Assembly: GCA_036346375.1 (NCBI GenBank)
Contig: CM070512.1
Span: 37,618,466-37,682,465 of the forward strand
DNA: 64,000 nt
Origin: Guadua angustifolia
Taxonomy: Eukaryota; Streptophyta; Magnoliopsida; Poales; Poaceae
Direction: 5' to 3'
Shown: in pieces, positions 10,451 through 22,210 of the stretch
How positions within the stretch are numbered: the stretch's first letter is position 1
How the letters are laid out: each line of letters opens with the position of its first letter
Notes under the pieces: generated by a model
Database searches by the model: none
What the model was told of the DNA's origin: nothing
What the model saw: the letters and a program-made list of their open reading frames with translations, nothing else
Program-made: the position numbers and the translations under genes

Positions 10451-12186
10451 CCCTCCATATGAAGACTAAAGAGGTACTGACTTTAGCTTATATTCCTCCT
10501 CCGAATCAACATTTAACTGTCCATATATGCTTTCTTGCTTGTTTATAATTGAGTACATTTTCTTTCTATTTTTGGGATGATCACCTGGCATAATGATATA
10601 AACTAATATAAAAGGTACTTGGAGCAAGAAGGTTGCTCCTCAACCGATTGATTATCTAATTCATCAGTCTTTTCATCCCTTCTTTTAAATTTTGAAAATA
10701 GAGTATTTTCCATTTCTTCCCTTTTGATCTCTCTGCCCCGGCCAAATTCAAACACCCTATTAAAAAAGATAATCTGTTTTGTAAAAATAAAAATAAAACA
10801 ATCTCTGGGCAGTCCTCTCACATATTGAAGGACCGATGGGCAAAATAACAGCCAAGGTTGATGTGCGGTGCATAGTATTTCGTTCATAGTTTAATGCTTA
10901 GACGATGGGTGTTGTCGCCTAAGAATCTAAGGATAGAGTTGTGGAATATTGTAAACAACGGCCATTGATTTGTAGTTAGATTTATTAGTCAACTTAGTGT
11001 TCTGAATAAATGATGTTTTAGTATTTTATACTTTAACCAAGGCAAATTTACAAAAGATCAAATTAACATCTCTTATTAGACTACTTATTGCTATTGGATA
11101 GCGTTTATTACTCTAGTCTATAGCGTTAATTGATCTTGGAAATAGTCAAAGGGAAAGGGTATATAAGGAAAAGAGGATGAAAAATCATATCGAAATTATA
11201 GGACAATGGATTAAGGAACAAAAATTAAAAGCTAGAATTTATGTAAGCACCGGTATTTTACATGTCCTTATGAGCCCTAGCTAATTATGCGAGCTCTGAA
11301 CAAACAACTTGTTAATCAATAGTTGTCAAAATCTGTCATCTGTACCCATCCCATTCTATGTTCATTAGCAAAGACAAAATTGGCTACAGAACACTATAAA
11401 TTTGTGGTGTTTGCTTCAGGACAATATCTTCTTATATCTTTGTCAAAAGACATTGAACTTTTATAGCTCTTTGACCTAGGGTGAAAAAGGAAAGGGCATG
11501 TGGGTAAAAAGTTTGTTTTGTCCATTTTTTTCTTCCTCCTCCTCTCCCTCCTTATCTTCTGCTCTTCCCCGTCTTGCATCCATCTGCACCACATAGCTTA
11601 TCCATAGTCCCTGAAATCTTCCACTGCATGAAAGCATGAGCTGTCATTTGTAGGGTTGAGGGGCACCGGCAGTCATTTACAAAAAATTCTCTCTCCAACT
11701 CAACCAAATATAACAATTTAATAGGCAGAGTATCAGGAATTTAGTGTCTTTTGGCAAAGTGTAGAATTGCAAACAAATTTAAAAAATCATATATGTTCAA
11801 CATGCCAAATTATGTGCTCTTGCCAAAGTTGTGCAAAAATAATGGCCATTTGTGTACATGGGACAAAAACAACAAATACGTGCACAGATAGTTGAAATGC
11901 AAGTCTTTTCTCACATCTTTTATGCATTGTATACAAATGATCAATTTTTTTCCAAGTGCGTAGATTGTAGATCTATGAATTTTTTGAAATGCACAAGTGC
12001 ACAAACCAACATGCACCCATGTGCATAAAATCTTTATAAATCATTTTACATGATTATTCAATGAGCACACTTGTTACTGGCTAAGACTTAATTCTCTTGT
12101 TGTTTCTTCCGCAGGAAAAGGAAACATGTGACATGCTCTACAGGAAGAAAACATGTAGCACGTTGCTCATCACACTCCTTGACTAT
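10451..12186. other. AT-rich intergenic DNA downstream of the NLR
   Basis: No coding similarity, splice-site pattern, terminal inverted repeat or RNA gene was recognised. A T-rich stretch at about 10540-10610 may include the NLR 3' UTR. Short open frames on both strands have no recognisable motifs. Confidence 0.5.
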
Positions 12187-12605
12187 GCTTATGCGTATTG
12201 TAATTTCCACGAAACACTATCATTTTGTTTGGAACTTAAATTATGTTTCACATATTTGAACTTGTAATGGCTTGACATTTGTGGTAGGTAGCATGAACTA
12301 TGGTGTGTGTGTGTGTGTTTTTCTTTGGCATCCCTAGTGTGATTGTGAGCTGCAAGAGCTCAGCTGCAAACTGGTTTTGGTTCTTTGACTATGGGTCACT
12401 GGCTATGCCTATGCGCATTGTAATTTCCACGAAACCCTATCATTTCGTTTGGAACTTAAATTATGTTTCACATATTTGTACTTGTAATGGCTTGACATTT
12501 GTGGTAGGTAGCGTGAACTGTGGTTTGTGTTTTTTTTTTTTGGCATCCCTAGTGTGATTGTGAGCTGCAAGCTCAGCCGCAAATTGGTTTTGGTTCTCTT
12601 TTCAC
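12187..12605 (+). repeat. Two-copy tandem duplication, period 220 bp, with TG/T microsatellite
   Basis: The segment starting gcttatgcgtattgtaattt (12187) is repeated from 12407 (gcctatgcgcattgtaattt) with scattered substitutions. Copy one contains a (TG)n run near 12302-12319; in copy two this is replaced by a T run. Both copies keep cttgacatttgtggtaggta. Neither has coding support. Confidence 0.85.
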
Positions 12606-12689
12606 GACACAATTATAAGGGTCCGTATATGCATCTCCCGGATGGTTTTGGGGCAAATAACATCCAAATTCTTGACTATTGGATTTCGA

Positions 12690-12862
12690 ATTCAAATTCA
12701 CCGGGCCGTTGGATCAAATCATAGGATCGGATGTAATCGATACTCCCGAACATCCAAATTCACCGGGCCGTTGGATCAAATCATAGGATCGGATCCAAAT
12801 TCACTGGGCCATTGGATCAAATCATAGGATCGGATGTAATCGATACTCCCGAATCTCAACAA
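12690..12862 (+). repeat. Short tandem repeat, about 50-75 bp units
   Basis: The core ccaaattcaccgggccgttg plus gatcaaatcataggatcgga occurs three times (12694, 12756, 12795). Two copies are extended by tgtaatcgatactcccgaa. The small open frames across this segment are periodic artefacts of the repeat. Confidence 0.8.
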
Positions 12863-12869
12863 TAATACA

Positions 12870-14600
12870 ATGTTTCTAGATTTGGGTGATTTCAACAAAA
12901 AAAACATCCGGTTGATGTTTATCAAATCCCATTATAAGGATCACAAAACACATATTGTCAAATTGTTGATCACACAACACATTCGTTGTATATTTCTCTA
13001 TCAGCAAGAACAATGTAGAAAACACTACAATTTCACCAAATGCATAAATAGTAAGAATGCGTAGATGAGATTAGAATGCACAATGTAATGAGAAAATAAT
13101 ACCGAATCATTATGCCCTTTGAGAATTCGCCATCTTTAATGATCTGCTAAAAATTCGATGCTATTACCAGACAAAGTGATCGAAGTAGACGATTAACAAA
13201 TAGAAAGGGACAGGCTCATCCTAGAGATATCTGTTATTAGTCAAATGGGGTCAGATGTGCTTTTTTTAAGTTAAAACAATACAAGAGGCTCCTACTGTGC
13301 TATATTATGGATAAATAAGGGTTACTGTCTGCATTTTCAATATGTACAAAGAGGCAAAACAATTTAAAGAGACTCTAGCCAGAAAAGAATGTCAGCATGA
13401 AACTCCTCCGCCTTCACTCTGTGCAGAGTGCAGATGAGCAGTCTTGAAGTAGTTACATAATGACATGAAGTAGGTAGATAATGACATAGCGATGCACGAA
13501 GCCACGAATAAAGCATCATTCAGAATGTTGACTTCATAAATGAACATTTACACAAAAGCTTATCCATACGTATGCTGCAATTTATTAAAAAGGACATAAC
13601 AGAACAGCACAATATGACATTCATATCCTATTGTTCAGATGATAAGAGCAATACTCTACAATTTCTAATGTCCAGGAGCCCACAGCTAGAGAAGCTCAAT
13701 AATGATATATAACCACTTCAAATACCAAATATTGTAAGGCATGTATATCGCCCACAAGGTGAAGATACATATTGCAGATTAGGGATTATTTTATCACAGA
13801 GGTAGACGTCTAGTACACTAATGTTAGTGGACAATTCTAAACATCAAAACATGCTCACTTGATATATATCAAAATACGTCTGGAATATATGTAGAAGTTT
13901 AAAAATATGTTGATATCTTACTTTGCTATAGACAGAAAATCCATATATAAATGCAAACAACCATGTAAATACAAGATGTAATTTCTGTTTGTTTAACTAT
14001 AAAAGGCATCCAACAGTAATTTTCAGTGAACATAAATAGTGAGTTCACTTAGGAACTGATTACTAACATGTTGTCAGCCATCAAACATAAGCCTGCAATG
14101 CACCAACACATGTCCATTTACACTTTTGTTGACGCATACATTGCAACACAACCACAATGAATGCAACGCCTATAAAAGGGCAACTTGCAAATACGTAAAA
14201 AATGTATAAAGAGTGGAAAGTGTGGGAAAATATGAAGCGAAGGTTAGTAAGCAGTTGACGCTGCAATGATCACTTTCAATAGCATTGTCACTTCAAACAG
14301 TTCTTTAAAATCATATAAAATACAAAATCGAGTAATCGACCATTGAGTAAAACGAAGCAGCACTTTTTACGTCAACTCCAGAATGAATATAAGAATCCAT
14401 GGCAGGCAAAAACTTGGCATAGCATTTTAACAAACAAGATGGGGTAGCAAACTGATATATGATGACTAATAAGACAATTCAACAGAGATCAGTTGAACAA
14501 TCTGACAGCACAAGGGCATGTTACTCACATACAGATATAAGCAACCACAGACAATAACAGAGGAGATTCACAATTAAAACTTTTTAGGCAATTAATATCA
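12870..14600. other. Intergenic DNA, nothing recognised
   Basis: AT-rich sequence with no coding similarity that I can recognise. It adjoins the 3' side of the RPS26 fragment and could include that copy's intron and 3' flank, but no further exon is visible. Confidence 0.5.
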
Positions 14601-14603
14601 TAC

Positions 14604-14935
14604 CCTGTGCCTGAAACACTGCAGAGGCTCACGGTTTCTCCTGTTCTCACGAGAGCACACCCAGGCAATGTGAGCATGGATTGCACATGAAACACAGTGA
14701 TGCACCTTTGCTTACAGTGCACCTTTGCTTACAACTTGGAGAGGATGTAGCCTGCAATTTGACAACAAATCATGTATGCATGCTATTTTCACAGAGCTGA
14801 ACAGTACAGTAGAGACAAATGAGGCCAAAAAAAATCAAGAGTTATTGTACCATCATGCACACAAGCCTCCTGCACATCCCTGACAGCAGCCTGCTCAACA
14901 ATGTTCCTCACCAAGAAAAGCTTGATAGCCTTGCC
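14604..14935 (-). pseudogene. RPS26: 40S ribosomal protein S26 gene fragment, broken
   Basis: Two minus-strand exons with intact borders match eukaryotic S26. Exon 14935-14851 encodes GKAIKLFLVRNIVEQAAVRD followed by VQEACVHD. Exon 14751-14604 encodes GYILSKL, then an in-frame TAA, then AK, and after a short insertion VHHCVSCAIHAHIAWVCSRE and NRRNREPLQCFRHR. The insertion is a near-perfect 17-bp tandem duplication (gtaagcaaaggtgca twice), which with the stop destroys the frame. The N-terminal exon with the first zinc-binding cysteines is not found upstream. The intron shows it is a genomic rather than processed copy. S26 is a component of the small ribosomal subunit near the mRNA exit channel. 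Confidence 0.85.
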
Positions 14936-15500
14936 CTATTTAACAGAAATCATGCACTCAAATTCAAAATACTGAAGGGTGCACAGTAAAAACAAACACC
15001 CCTCATATCACATCACAGCAAGCATCTTCAGACTCCTGTGTATAAATATGTTAGTCCGTTACCCATGAAAGAAACTTCGCTCCCTAAACCATTCTTTGCT
15101 AGTTATATTTACACGACCTACCATACAACCTACGATTTTAAAACCTATCTAAGAAAAATATTTACCTCACTCATTGCAATCCAAATGTCCATAGCTGGAG
15201 CCAACACTATCATGACACTCAACAGCACTGCCTCCCTGAACCAACGCAATTACCATCATCAATTCAGAGAGATTCATCATACATTCCAACAACATTCATT
15301 TCATCAGCAAACACAGCTAACTAGAAAAATATTATATCCATCATGCGTAGTAAAAACACATGGCCTGGTCTCTCATATGATAGTTGCAAAACTTGCTACC
15401 TAAATTTGCCACGACCAACAAATCACGAGAGCTAGATTACCCGCGCTAAATCTTTTTTATTTAATATTTATTTTAAATCACGACCAACAAACTCTCCCTA
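14936..15500. other. Flank of RPS26 fragment and left flank of MULE with duplicated terminus-like repeat
   Basis: No RPS26 first exon could be recognised. From 15411 a roughly 68-bp segment (cacgaccaacaaa ... ttatttaatatttattttaa) is tandemly repeated, and its second copy runs into the MULE left TIR. Part of the TIR sequence therefore seems to have been duplicated outside the element. Confidence 0.55.
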
Positions 15501-15625
15501 GGAATTTTTTATTTAATATTTATTTTAAATCTTTTTTTCAAAACTAATCGCCCGCGCTTAAAAATTGCAAATCTACCCGCCCATCACCTCAAGATGGGCG
15601 ATCGCCTGCATCGGGCGATCGGTGC
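15501..15625 (+). repeat. MULE left terminal inverted repeat
   Basis: It pairs with 25815-25936. Conserved blocks are ttatttaatatttattttaa, caaaactaatcgcc, attgcaaatcta, and the GC-rich block cccatc-cctcaagatg followed by gcgatcgcc. The inner part carries several GCGATCG motifs. Confidence 0.8.
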
Positions 15626-15852
15626 CCGCTAACTAACCAAGAATGACAGCGTCTAACGGCAGCGTGGCGAAAATTAAATACACCGATCGCCTCAGTCAGC
15701 GATCGGCATCAGAGCTTTTTTTTTTGCATTTTTTGTGGTAAATTGTTTGTACAATAATTGTTGCATTCAACCGCGAACAACTACGAAATAAAAAAACTTC
15801 TTGTTTTTCGCACACCGGAAAAATTATTTTCCTTTGTTAGTGATACGCATCC

Positions 15853-16592
15853 CACTTAGGGATTTTCGTAGGCTCGTATGGTCCGCCGAATACGGCCGAA
15901 AAAATACGAGAAAAATCACGGGCGACCTACGCAACGCGGGCTACCACTTACATACGGGCGAGATGGTCGGACGTTGCCCCGGTCCGAAATTGCGAGAAAT
16001 GGAAAAGGCACTCGCGCCCACGAAACCGTGAAAATCGTGGCCACTTAAGGGTTTTCGCAGCCTCAATGAGGTGGTCGGATCCAGTCCAAAAAATACGAGA
16101 AAAATCAAGAGCGACCTACGCAACGCGTGCTACTACTTACGTATGGGCGAGATAGCCAAACGTTGCCCCGGCAGGAAGTTGCGAAAATCGGAAAAGGCAC
16201 TCGCGGCCAAGAAACCACAGAAATCGTGGCCACTTAGGGTTTTCGAGGGCTGCGGACAAGCGGATACGCCCAAAAAATACGGGAAAAATCAAGGGCGCAC
16301 CCACGCAACGCGGGCTACGACTTACGATGGGTGAGATAGCCGACGCTGTTCGGCAGAAGTTGCGAAAATCGGAAAAGGCACTCGCGGCCAAGAAACCACA
16401 GAAATCGTGGCCACTTAGGGGTTTTCGTAGGGCCGCGGGACAAGCCGGATATAGCCCAAAAAATACGGGAAAAATCAAGGGCGACCTACGCAATGCGGGC
16501 TACCACTTACGTATGGGCGAGATAGCCAGACGTTGCCCCGGTAAGAAGTTACGAAAATCGAAAAAGGCACTCGCGGCCATGAAACCACAGAA
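15853..16592 (+). repeat. Four-copy tandem array, 181-189 bp units, inside MULE
   Basis: Units start with cacttagggnttttcg at 15853, 16042, 16231 and 16412. Conserved blocks in each are aaaaaatacgngaaaaatca, gggcgacctacgcaacgcgg, gggcgagatagccnnacgtt and ggaaaaggcactcgcggcca. Apparent open frames across them are repeat artefacts. The array lies between the last MULE gene and the left TIR. Confidence 0.9.
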
Positions 16593-16777
16593 GTTAGGAC
16601 GTCGAAAAATTTTGAAATTTTTTATGGAGGTTCCTGATAAATCAGTGATATTACCATAAAATTTTCAAATGATTTTAAGATGTGAGGAATTTTTTAAATT
16701 TCAAACAATACAACTGTCCTGATAAAACGCTGGCCGACAAGTTTGAACCGAATGAAAAATGAAACAAATCACGTTAG

Positions 16778-17010
16778 AAAATTTTAAAATTTTTTGTCCA
16801 TGGTTATGTTGCATCACTATTGTTCCCATAAAATTTTCATATAATGATCAAGCCCTATGAATTTTTAAAAATTCATACAGTGCTAGTGTCCGATATGGCA
16901 AAATTGAGCAAGAGTAGCATGCTCAATTTTTAAAATGTATAAAGCTTGATAAAATTTTATGGGAACATTAGTGATGCATCATAACCATGGACAAAAATTT
17001 CAAAATTTTA
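16778..17010. repeat. Imperfect hairpin, about 60-bp arms
   Basis: The left arm (16778-16842, ttttgtccatggttatgttg then catcact-ttgttcccataaaa) is the reverse complement of the right arm (16950-17010), with about 110 bp of loop. A further small inverted pair (tgagcaagagtagcatgctca) lies in the loop. It may be a foldback MITE inserted in the MULE. Confidence 0.75.
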
Positions 17011-17162
17011 TAGTCGACAACAACTCATATTATGAACACTTAAATTATTTGTTGAACATATATAAGGGCACATACACCGAAAGTTCAGATGATAAAATAA
17101 GCAATAGATTAGATTATATTACAAGGGCATTACAACAGTGACGAAATTGCTTGACGAATTAA

Positions 17163-18250
17163 CTAACGAAAGCATTGTTTGTCATGGTGGAACAAATGAT
17201 CGTTCCGCCTATCTGGGTACAGCCAGAATGATGTCCCACATTTTCTGCATACTACCTGACCCGTGTTTAATTTGCGATTTGTCATCGGACACCGCTCAAT
17301 CCCTACTATGAAAGAACTCCATGGGGATCCGCAGTTCTCCCAGCTATCGCCGAATGGGTGGCCTATGCCGTACGTCTCGGGTGTATAAGATACAAGTTTT
17401 TGGTCTTTTTTATGTGGATTTCTGCCCTCCCATATGGGCATGTCATCCCGATTCCCGGCGTCCCCTATGTTAATACCACCCGGGTTCCCGGATGGTCCGT
17501 GCAACGCGTCAAGGATTTGTTGCGTGGTGCGAACCTCGGCCGGCTGCTTCCCCTTGTCCCTTCTTCTTGGAGAGGAGGAACCCTCTTGCACCTCTGGTGT
17601 ATTGGCCGTTGGCGGAGACATGCAGAGACGTCTGCTCTGTTTCGGCTCGCACTCCACTATATGGTGAAGGAGGTGTGTGTTGGGCTTATCTTTGGACAAC
17701 CGGAAGCGTGCCCTGCAGTTAATGCAGTATGCCCACTTTGGTCGTTGAATAACACCGTAGGCGTACTCGGGGTCTGGCTTTTCTGGGCGGTAGTGGCACC
17801 ACGGAGAGGGTTGCTCCCCCAGTTATCCCATATAGGAAGCATGAGATGTGGGTGGTACGTCTCCGGGTCCACCCAGTTGAAGTAGCCGCACCATTCATCC
17901 TTGGCCAAGGGGCACCGGTAGAATCTCCGGTCCGCTAGATCATCGTGGCAGGTATCAACCACTGCCTGCAGGCCATGTTCGCAAAAGTTGGGGCTTTCGG
18001 GTGGCCCTGGAGGAGGTTTCTCCATTGACTTGAGCAAGTTCGCAAGTTTCCTTTTGAACTCCTGTGTGTGATGAACTGGTTTAGAACTACTACTTTGTGA
18101 GTTTAACACGAGTATGTCGCATGAAACTCACCGATTGGTTGGCCCCTTGCCCACCGGCCCTAAGCTCTGGTCGATCTAGAAAAGGGACATATCCCGGCGG
18201 CCTCTCCCACCGGGTGAAGTTCTCGGCGGCGGGGTAGGCGAGTGGCGCTT
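17163..18250 (-). pseudogene. MULE-borne zinc-motif protein (GRF-type finger plus two identical-spacing C2-H3C motifs), frameshifted
   Basis: Exon 18250-18132 reads YPAAENFTRWERPPGYVPFL and ends at a donor (GTGAGT). A 70-bp intron follows, and exon 2 starts at 18061. Exon 2 encodes a GRF-like zinc motif (CEHG, TCHDDLADRRFYRCP, EWCGYFNWVD). After a frame change in the C5 run at 17816-17820 it encodes two motifs with identical spacing, C-x2-C-x13-H-x2-HH-x3-C: AYCINCRARFRL with HLLHHIVEC, and VVCRKCGTSFWLYP with HLFHHDKQC. Between them is a low-complexity acidic/proline linker. GRF fingers bind nucleic acid; the paired motifs look BED-like. The position inside a MULE between the mobile-domain gene and the tandem array suggests a transposon accessory protein, but I do not recognise a named family. 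A further coding-like stretch upstream (near 18420-18560) may be another exon. Confidence 0.6.
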
Positions 18251-18599
18251 GGAGAGAAATTAAGAGTCACGCTGCTCAGGCCGTCGATCCATTGGAAGAA
18301 GCAACACCGGTCCTTAGCCGAGAAAAGAAAGAACGATACATGAGATGGTAGTGTTACCTCATTGTGTGGACACCGAAGAGGTTTACCTCATAGGTGCGGC
18401 CTACAACAAGAGTGATGCGGGCGACCGCTCTCTCCATGGGTAGATTGCATCATCTTCGCCGTAGGTTGCGATCGCATTTGGGTCGGGCAACCCGCAGAAT
18501 CGGGCGCCGACGCCATCGCATCCGGATATTCGGGCGGATGACTTCGCTTGTCAAGAGGCGTGATGAGAACGACATTGTGCCCTAATTTGTGTAGATTTA

Positions 18600-19280
18600 A
18601 CTGACGTTTATTGCTGGTTTGGCTGTGTTGGATGTCTACCCCTTGGCCCTGTTTTATAGTGGTGGTGAGGGGTTACTCCACACAACTGCAGCGTCAATGC
18701 CTTTACACCTTGGTTGTTCCTCTACTGCTGTGCTTCTTAGAACACATCGTCCTTTCTTATATAGGCACTCCGAGAGCAAACATGAAGCATGAAAAAAATA
18801 TAGCATGCTGTGAAAATGTCAGGAGGCACATTGCTCGATGGTAAATATCGCTCGAATGGGGCGACGCCCATTTCGAGGCGATATTTATCGGCTCGACATT
18901 TTCACAAAGATGCTATTTTTTATCGTTTACTATACGAAAAACAATTTGAAACAAATATTAAATACAAATATGATGGGCCCTATCTCAAGATTCGGTGATC
19001 GCCCCATACCCAGCGATATTTCACCGTTTATAACATTCGCTTCGCTCATGACGAAGTTATGAAAATAAGTCGAGGTACCACCTATCTATTGTCGAGTTAG
19101 CCGGGCGTTGCTCCGGCACGAAGTTGCGAAAATAAGTCGAGGTACCACCTATCTATTGTCAAGTTAGCCGGGCGTTGCTCCGGCACGAAGTTGCAAAAAT
19201 AAGTAAATGGTGTTGTACGACATGGCTAAGAAAAGAAAACCTACGCAAATGCAAGCACTTAGTTCAGATAGTTAGACAAC
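18600..19280. other. MULE inter-gene spacer with 67-bp tandem repeat
   Basis: The spacer contains repeated GCGAT-type motifs (18836-18890 and about 18995-19015) and a tandem repeat of 67 bp at 19061, 19128 and, partially, 19195 (gaaaataagtcgaggtacca; ttagccgggcgttgctccgg). The repeat resembles part of the 181-189 bp units at 15.9-16.6 kb (cgttgccccggcaggaagtt), so both arrays may share an origin. No gene is seen. Confidence 0.7.
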
Positions 19281-21869
19281 ATGGTGGTGAAGATAAATAA
19301 ATTACAAGCGTACAGCTGTGCAATAAATCAGTCACGACGACGCCTCCTGATCTGCCCGGTGGGGTACGTGAGTGGCGACGGCGGACGGACGACCCTCCTA
19401 CCCCGGCCCTGCGGCTGCGGCACAGGGGTAGTGTAGTCTGTCGGCGACTTCGGTGTTTGGGTGGTGGGCCGACGTACTCAGTGGACATGAACTGCTCCAC
19501 GTCAAAAGCATCCACGTCGTCAACGTCATCGTAGCCCGAGTAGCCGTAAGCACCGTGGGGCCCTGCTGCGGCGTGAGATGAAGATCGCCCGCCACCCCAC
19601 CTCGCCACCTGCGGTGCAGGCGAGACGAAGATCGCCCGCGCCACCCCACCTCGCCATCGTGGGTGTGGCGAGACAAAGGTGGGCCTCGCCACCCCACCGT
19701 GCCCATCGCGGCTCGTGGGGGAGGACACGAGGGCTCGTACTGGGTGACGTCGGGCACTGCGGGCCGACTGGCTGGGCGAGGTGTGGGCACGGCTCCACTA
19801 GGCGGGGAGGTGTTATCGACGGGACGGCTTGCCGCTCGCACCACGCCCTCGGCCCCCGGCAGGTGAGAGGCCGCACACCCGCAACAACCCGCTGCAGAGC
19901 CGAGGAAAAAGCTCCCGCTGCTGAACTCCAGTGAGCTCGACGTCCGCGCCGAGGCCCGCTATCACGGACTCCACCTCCCGTACATCTCGCTTCGCAAGAC
20001 GGCGTCGCAAGTAATGCCACCGATATGAGGTAATTTACATAAAACATACGTAGGGTGACGGGGTGACCCTTACCGCGTAGTTCTCCTCCGGGACATCTCT
20101 CGAAGGGTACGCTCCGACACCGATGCCGAGCTGCGGCATACTCTGGCGGTGTGTACCCAACCCCGAGCCGAGTCCACGCGCGAACCACTCCATGTAATCG
20201 TGCGTGATGTGGCGGCGTCCAGCACGGCGGGTCTCGCCCACCGTGTCCGCCGCCACCTCTCCCCACTGCAACACCCACGGTGCCATGCGATGAAAGAATG
20301 GAGTGCCCTGTGGATGCCCCGACCGAGTCATCCAGCAATGCAAAAACGACAATTTACATACAACATGCATTCGCGGGAATAGTAAGTACTCGCCAGACAC
20401 CTACTTCAGCGCGCACGTGAGATAGTGTGAGTAGTCGGGGAAACTCGAAGAGGCCGGCTAGCTGCAGACTCGATGCGGCGAGTACTCCTCGACGCACAGG
20501 TCGAAGATGAGGACCTTACGGGTGAGCCAGAGCCGATGGTCACGCCAGCAAAGCTCGGACAGCCCGTGAGGTGCTCGGACTGACTCGCGCGGTCAGTCAC
20601 GGTGTCCATCAGACGCCCTCGCCCCGCTGACTGTCAAACTCCCGAACGAACTCTAGGTACACCTTCTTGACCTGCAGGTGGGCGTACACCCGCTGCGGAA
20701 AATAAAGTAGTGCATGTTATTAAAGTGTCCAAAGTATGGGGTTAGATACAAGGGGCATACTGCCATTGAACCAGTCTGAGCCCATAGTGGGCCACCGATC
20801 GGTGCTACTAGTGGTACAGCCTCTGTGAGTACGGAGACCGGTCAACAATGGGCCTACCGACGGAGAAGTGCTCCCAGACCACAATTGCAGAGTAGAACGC
20901 AGCCCGTCAAGAGCGCCTCTGTCCCCACCGGAGACGACCTCGCAAAGACCCTGTGACAAGCGCGAGCACAGCAGAGCCCTACCACCATCGCACCATCTGC
21001 TTACAACGGCAAAGTTAGACATGTCTTGTCATAAGAGATTTTAACGAAATGTGTTACCTCCTCCGCGGCGCTGTCGGCGATCAACTGGGCGAACTCGTTC
21101 AGGTGCGGGTCCACCGTGTCCCCGTGCGAGGACGGGAACAGGTACCAACCGAATAGGAATAGCAGGTACGCCTCCAGGCCACGTGCCAGGTCCTCCGCGT
21201 CGGCCTCCGGGTGGAGAAGCTCAGCCTGCAGCATTCGGTACAATATTGTCGACAACTCGGTCGCGTATTCGCGGTTACAATGAACGAGGTACTAACCTGA
21301 ACTGGAGCAGCACATATACGACACCGTGGCGATCCGCCTGTGGGGAACGACGGGTTCGCTGGGGTGTCGGCGCACGGGCGAAGCGCTCCAGCGCGTAAGC
21401 CACGCGCAGGGGAGCCCTAGGAGCAACGACACGTCCTGCAGCGTGGGAGCCATCTCTCCGCAGGGCAGGTGGAACGTGTGTGTCTCTAGTCTCCACCGGT
21501 CCACGAGCGCGGTCAGCAGGGACCGGTCGTACGAGAATCCTGAGACGTGCGGGCCGTCCACAGTCGTCTGCTCCACCATCCGGTAGAACAAAAGTAAGCC
21601 GGCAGCTCGTAACCTGCACGTAGTGTGTAGCGTCGTTAAAATTCCATTAACAGGTAAGCAAAAGAGTAGGAAAAGTCGCCAACTTACTGTGGAACCCAGC
21701 GCGGGTCGATCCGAAGAAACTCCTTCGGCACCCGAGACCGTAGTGTCCCCAGCCGCCGGCCCTCTGCGGACAACCTAGACCGATGGGTCAAGTCCACGTG
21801 CTGGTCTAGCAGCTCGGGAGTAGCCTCAGCAGCACACCCAATTCGTGCCATCGTCACCTGTGCCTGCAT
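19280..21869 (-). pseudogene. Plant mobile domain (PMD, MAIN/MAIL-like) gene of the MULE
   Basis: Minus-strand exon pieces follow the order of PMD proteins. The first exon is at 21869-21684 (VPKEFLRIDPRWVP). A core exon at 21591-21292 contains LLTALVDRWRLETHTFHLPC and GEMAPTLQDVSLLLGLP, the hallmark of the domain. Exon 21255-21055 has LARGLEAYLLFLFGWYLFPS followed by GDTVDPHL. Degenerate sequence at 21000-20720 has SALLCSRLSQGLCEVVSGG. Exon 20380-20035 has ITHDYMEWFARGLG, exon 20010-19813 a charged helix (RRRLAKRDVREVESVIAGLG), and a GC-rich proline/glycine-rich tail with roughly 44-bp repeats (19580-19710) completes it. Several frame changes make it a relic. PMD genes occur both as host genes (MAIN, MAIL1, silencing and meristem maintenance) and inside Mutator-type transposons; the position here fits the latter. 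Confidence 0.75.
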
Positions 21870-22047
21870 TGTTACAAAGCAAATTCATGGTTACAAAGCA
21901 AATAAAGCAAACAGGACGATTAGTAAGTATAGGAGCCAAATAAAAACAAACCGGATAATAAGTACATGGTACAAGTCACAACTAGCAAAAATTCAATGAA
22001 AGGTAATAAAATGTTCCATATTCAAATATATCCACGATCGCGCACAT

Positions 22048-22205
22048 ACAACAAATAACTGGTACATACAATCAAATATTACATTGACGGGGACAACAAA
22101 TAACTGGTACATAGAATCAAAAATTAAATGATGGGGACAACAAGTAACTGGTACATAGAATAAAAAATTACATGATGGGGACAACAAATAACTGGTACAT
22201 AGGAT
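22048..22205 (+). repeat. Four-copy tandem repeat, 44-45 bp units
   Basis: Units acaacaaataactggtacat start at 22048, 22093, 22137 and 22181, in the spacer between the transposase and PMD genes of the MULE. The spacer 21870-22210 has no other recognisable content. Confidence 0.85.
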
Positions 22206-22210
22206 TACAT

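Noticed and set aside
12187..12827. Short open frames across the tandem repeats
   Set aside because: They follow the repeat period and have no conserved motif.
15038..15403. 121-codon open frame on the plus strand
   Set aside because: AT-rich, no motif, overlaps the flank of the RPS26 fragment; a GGGAGGCAG exon-like stretch near 15190-15260 on the minus strand could not be matched to RPS26 exon 1.
15853..16592. CRISPR-like array
   Set aside because: The units are contiguous and 181-189 bp long with no repeat-spacer alternation, in a eukaryotic genome.
15801..16659. Several open frames with repeated GEIARRCPGRKLRKSEKALA-like peptides
   Set aside because: Produced by the 181-189 bp tandem DNA repeat; both strands are open for the same reason.
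19264..20338. Long proline/glycine-rich frames on both strands
   Set aside because: GC-rich tandem repeats in the tail of the mobile-domain gene; only the minus-strand PMD order is supported.
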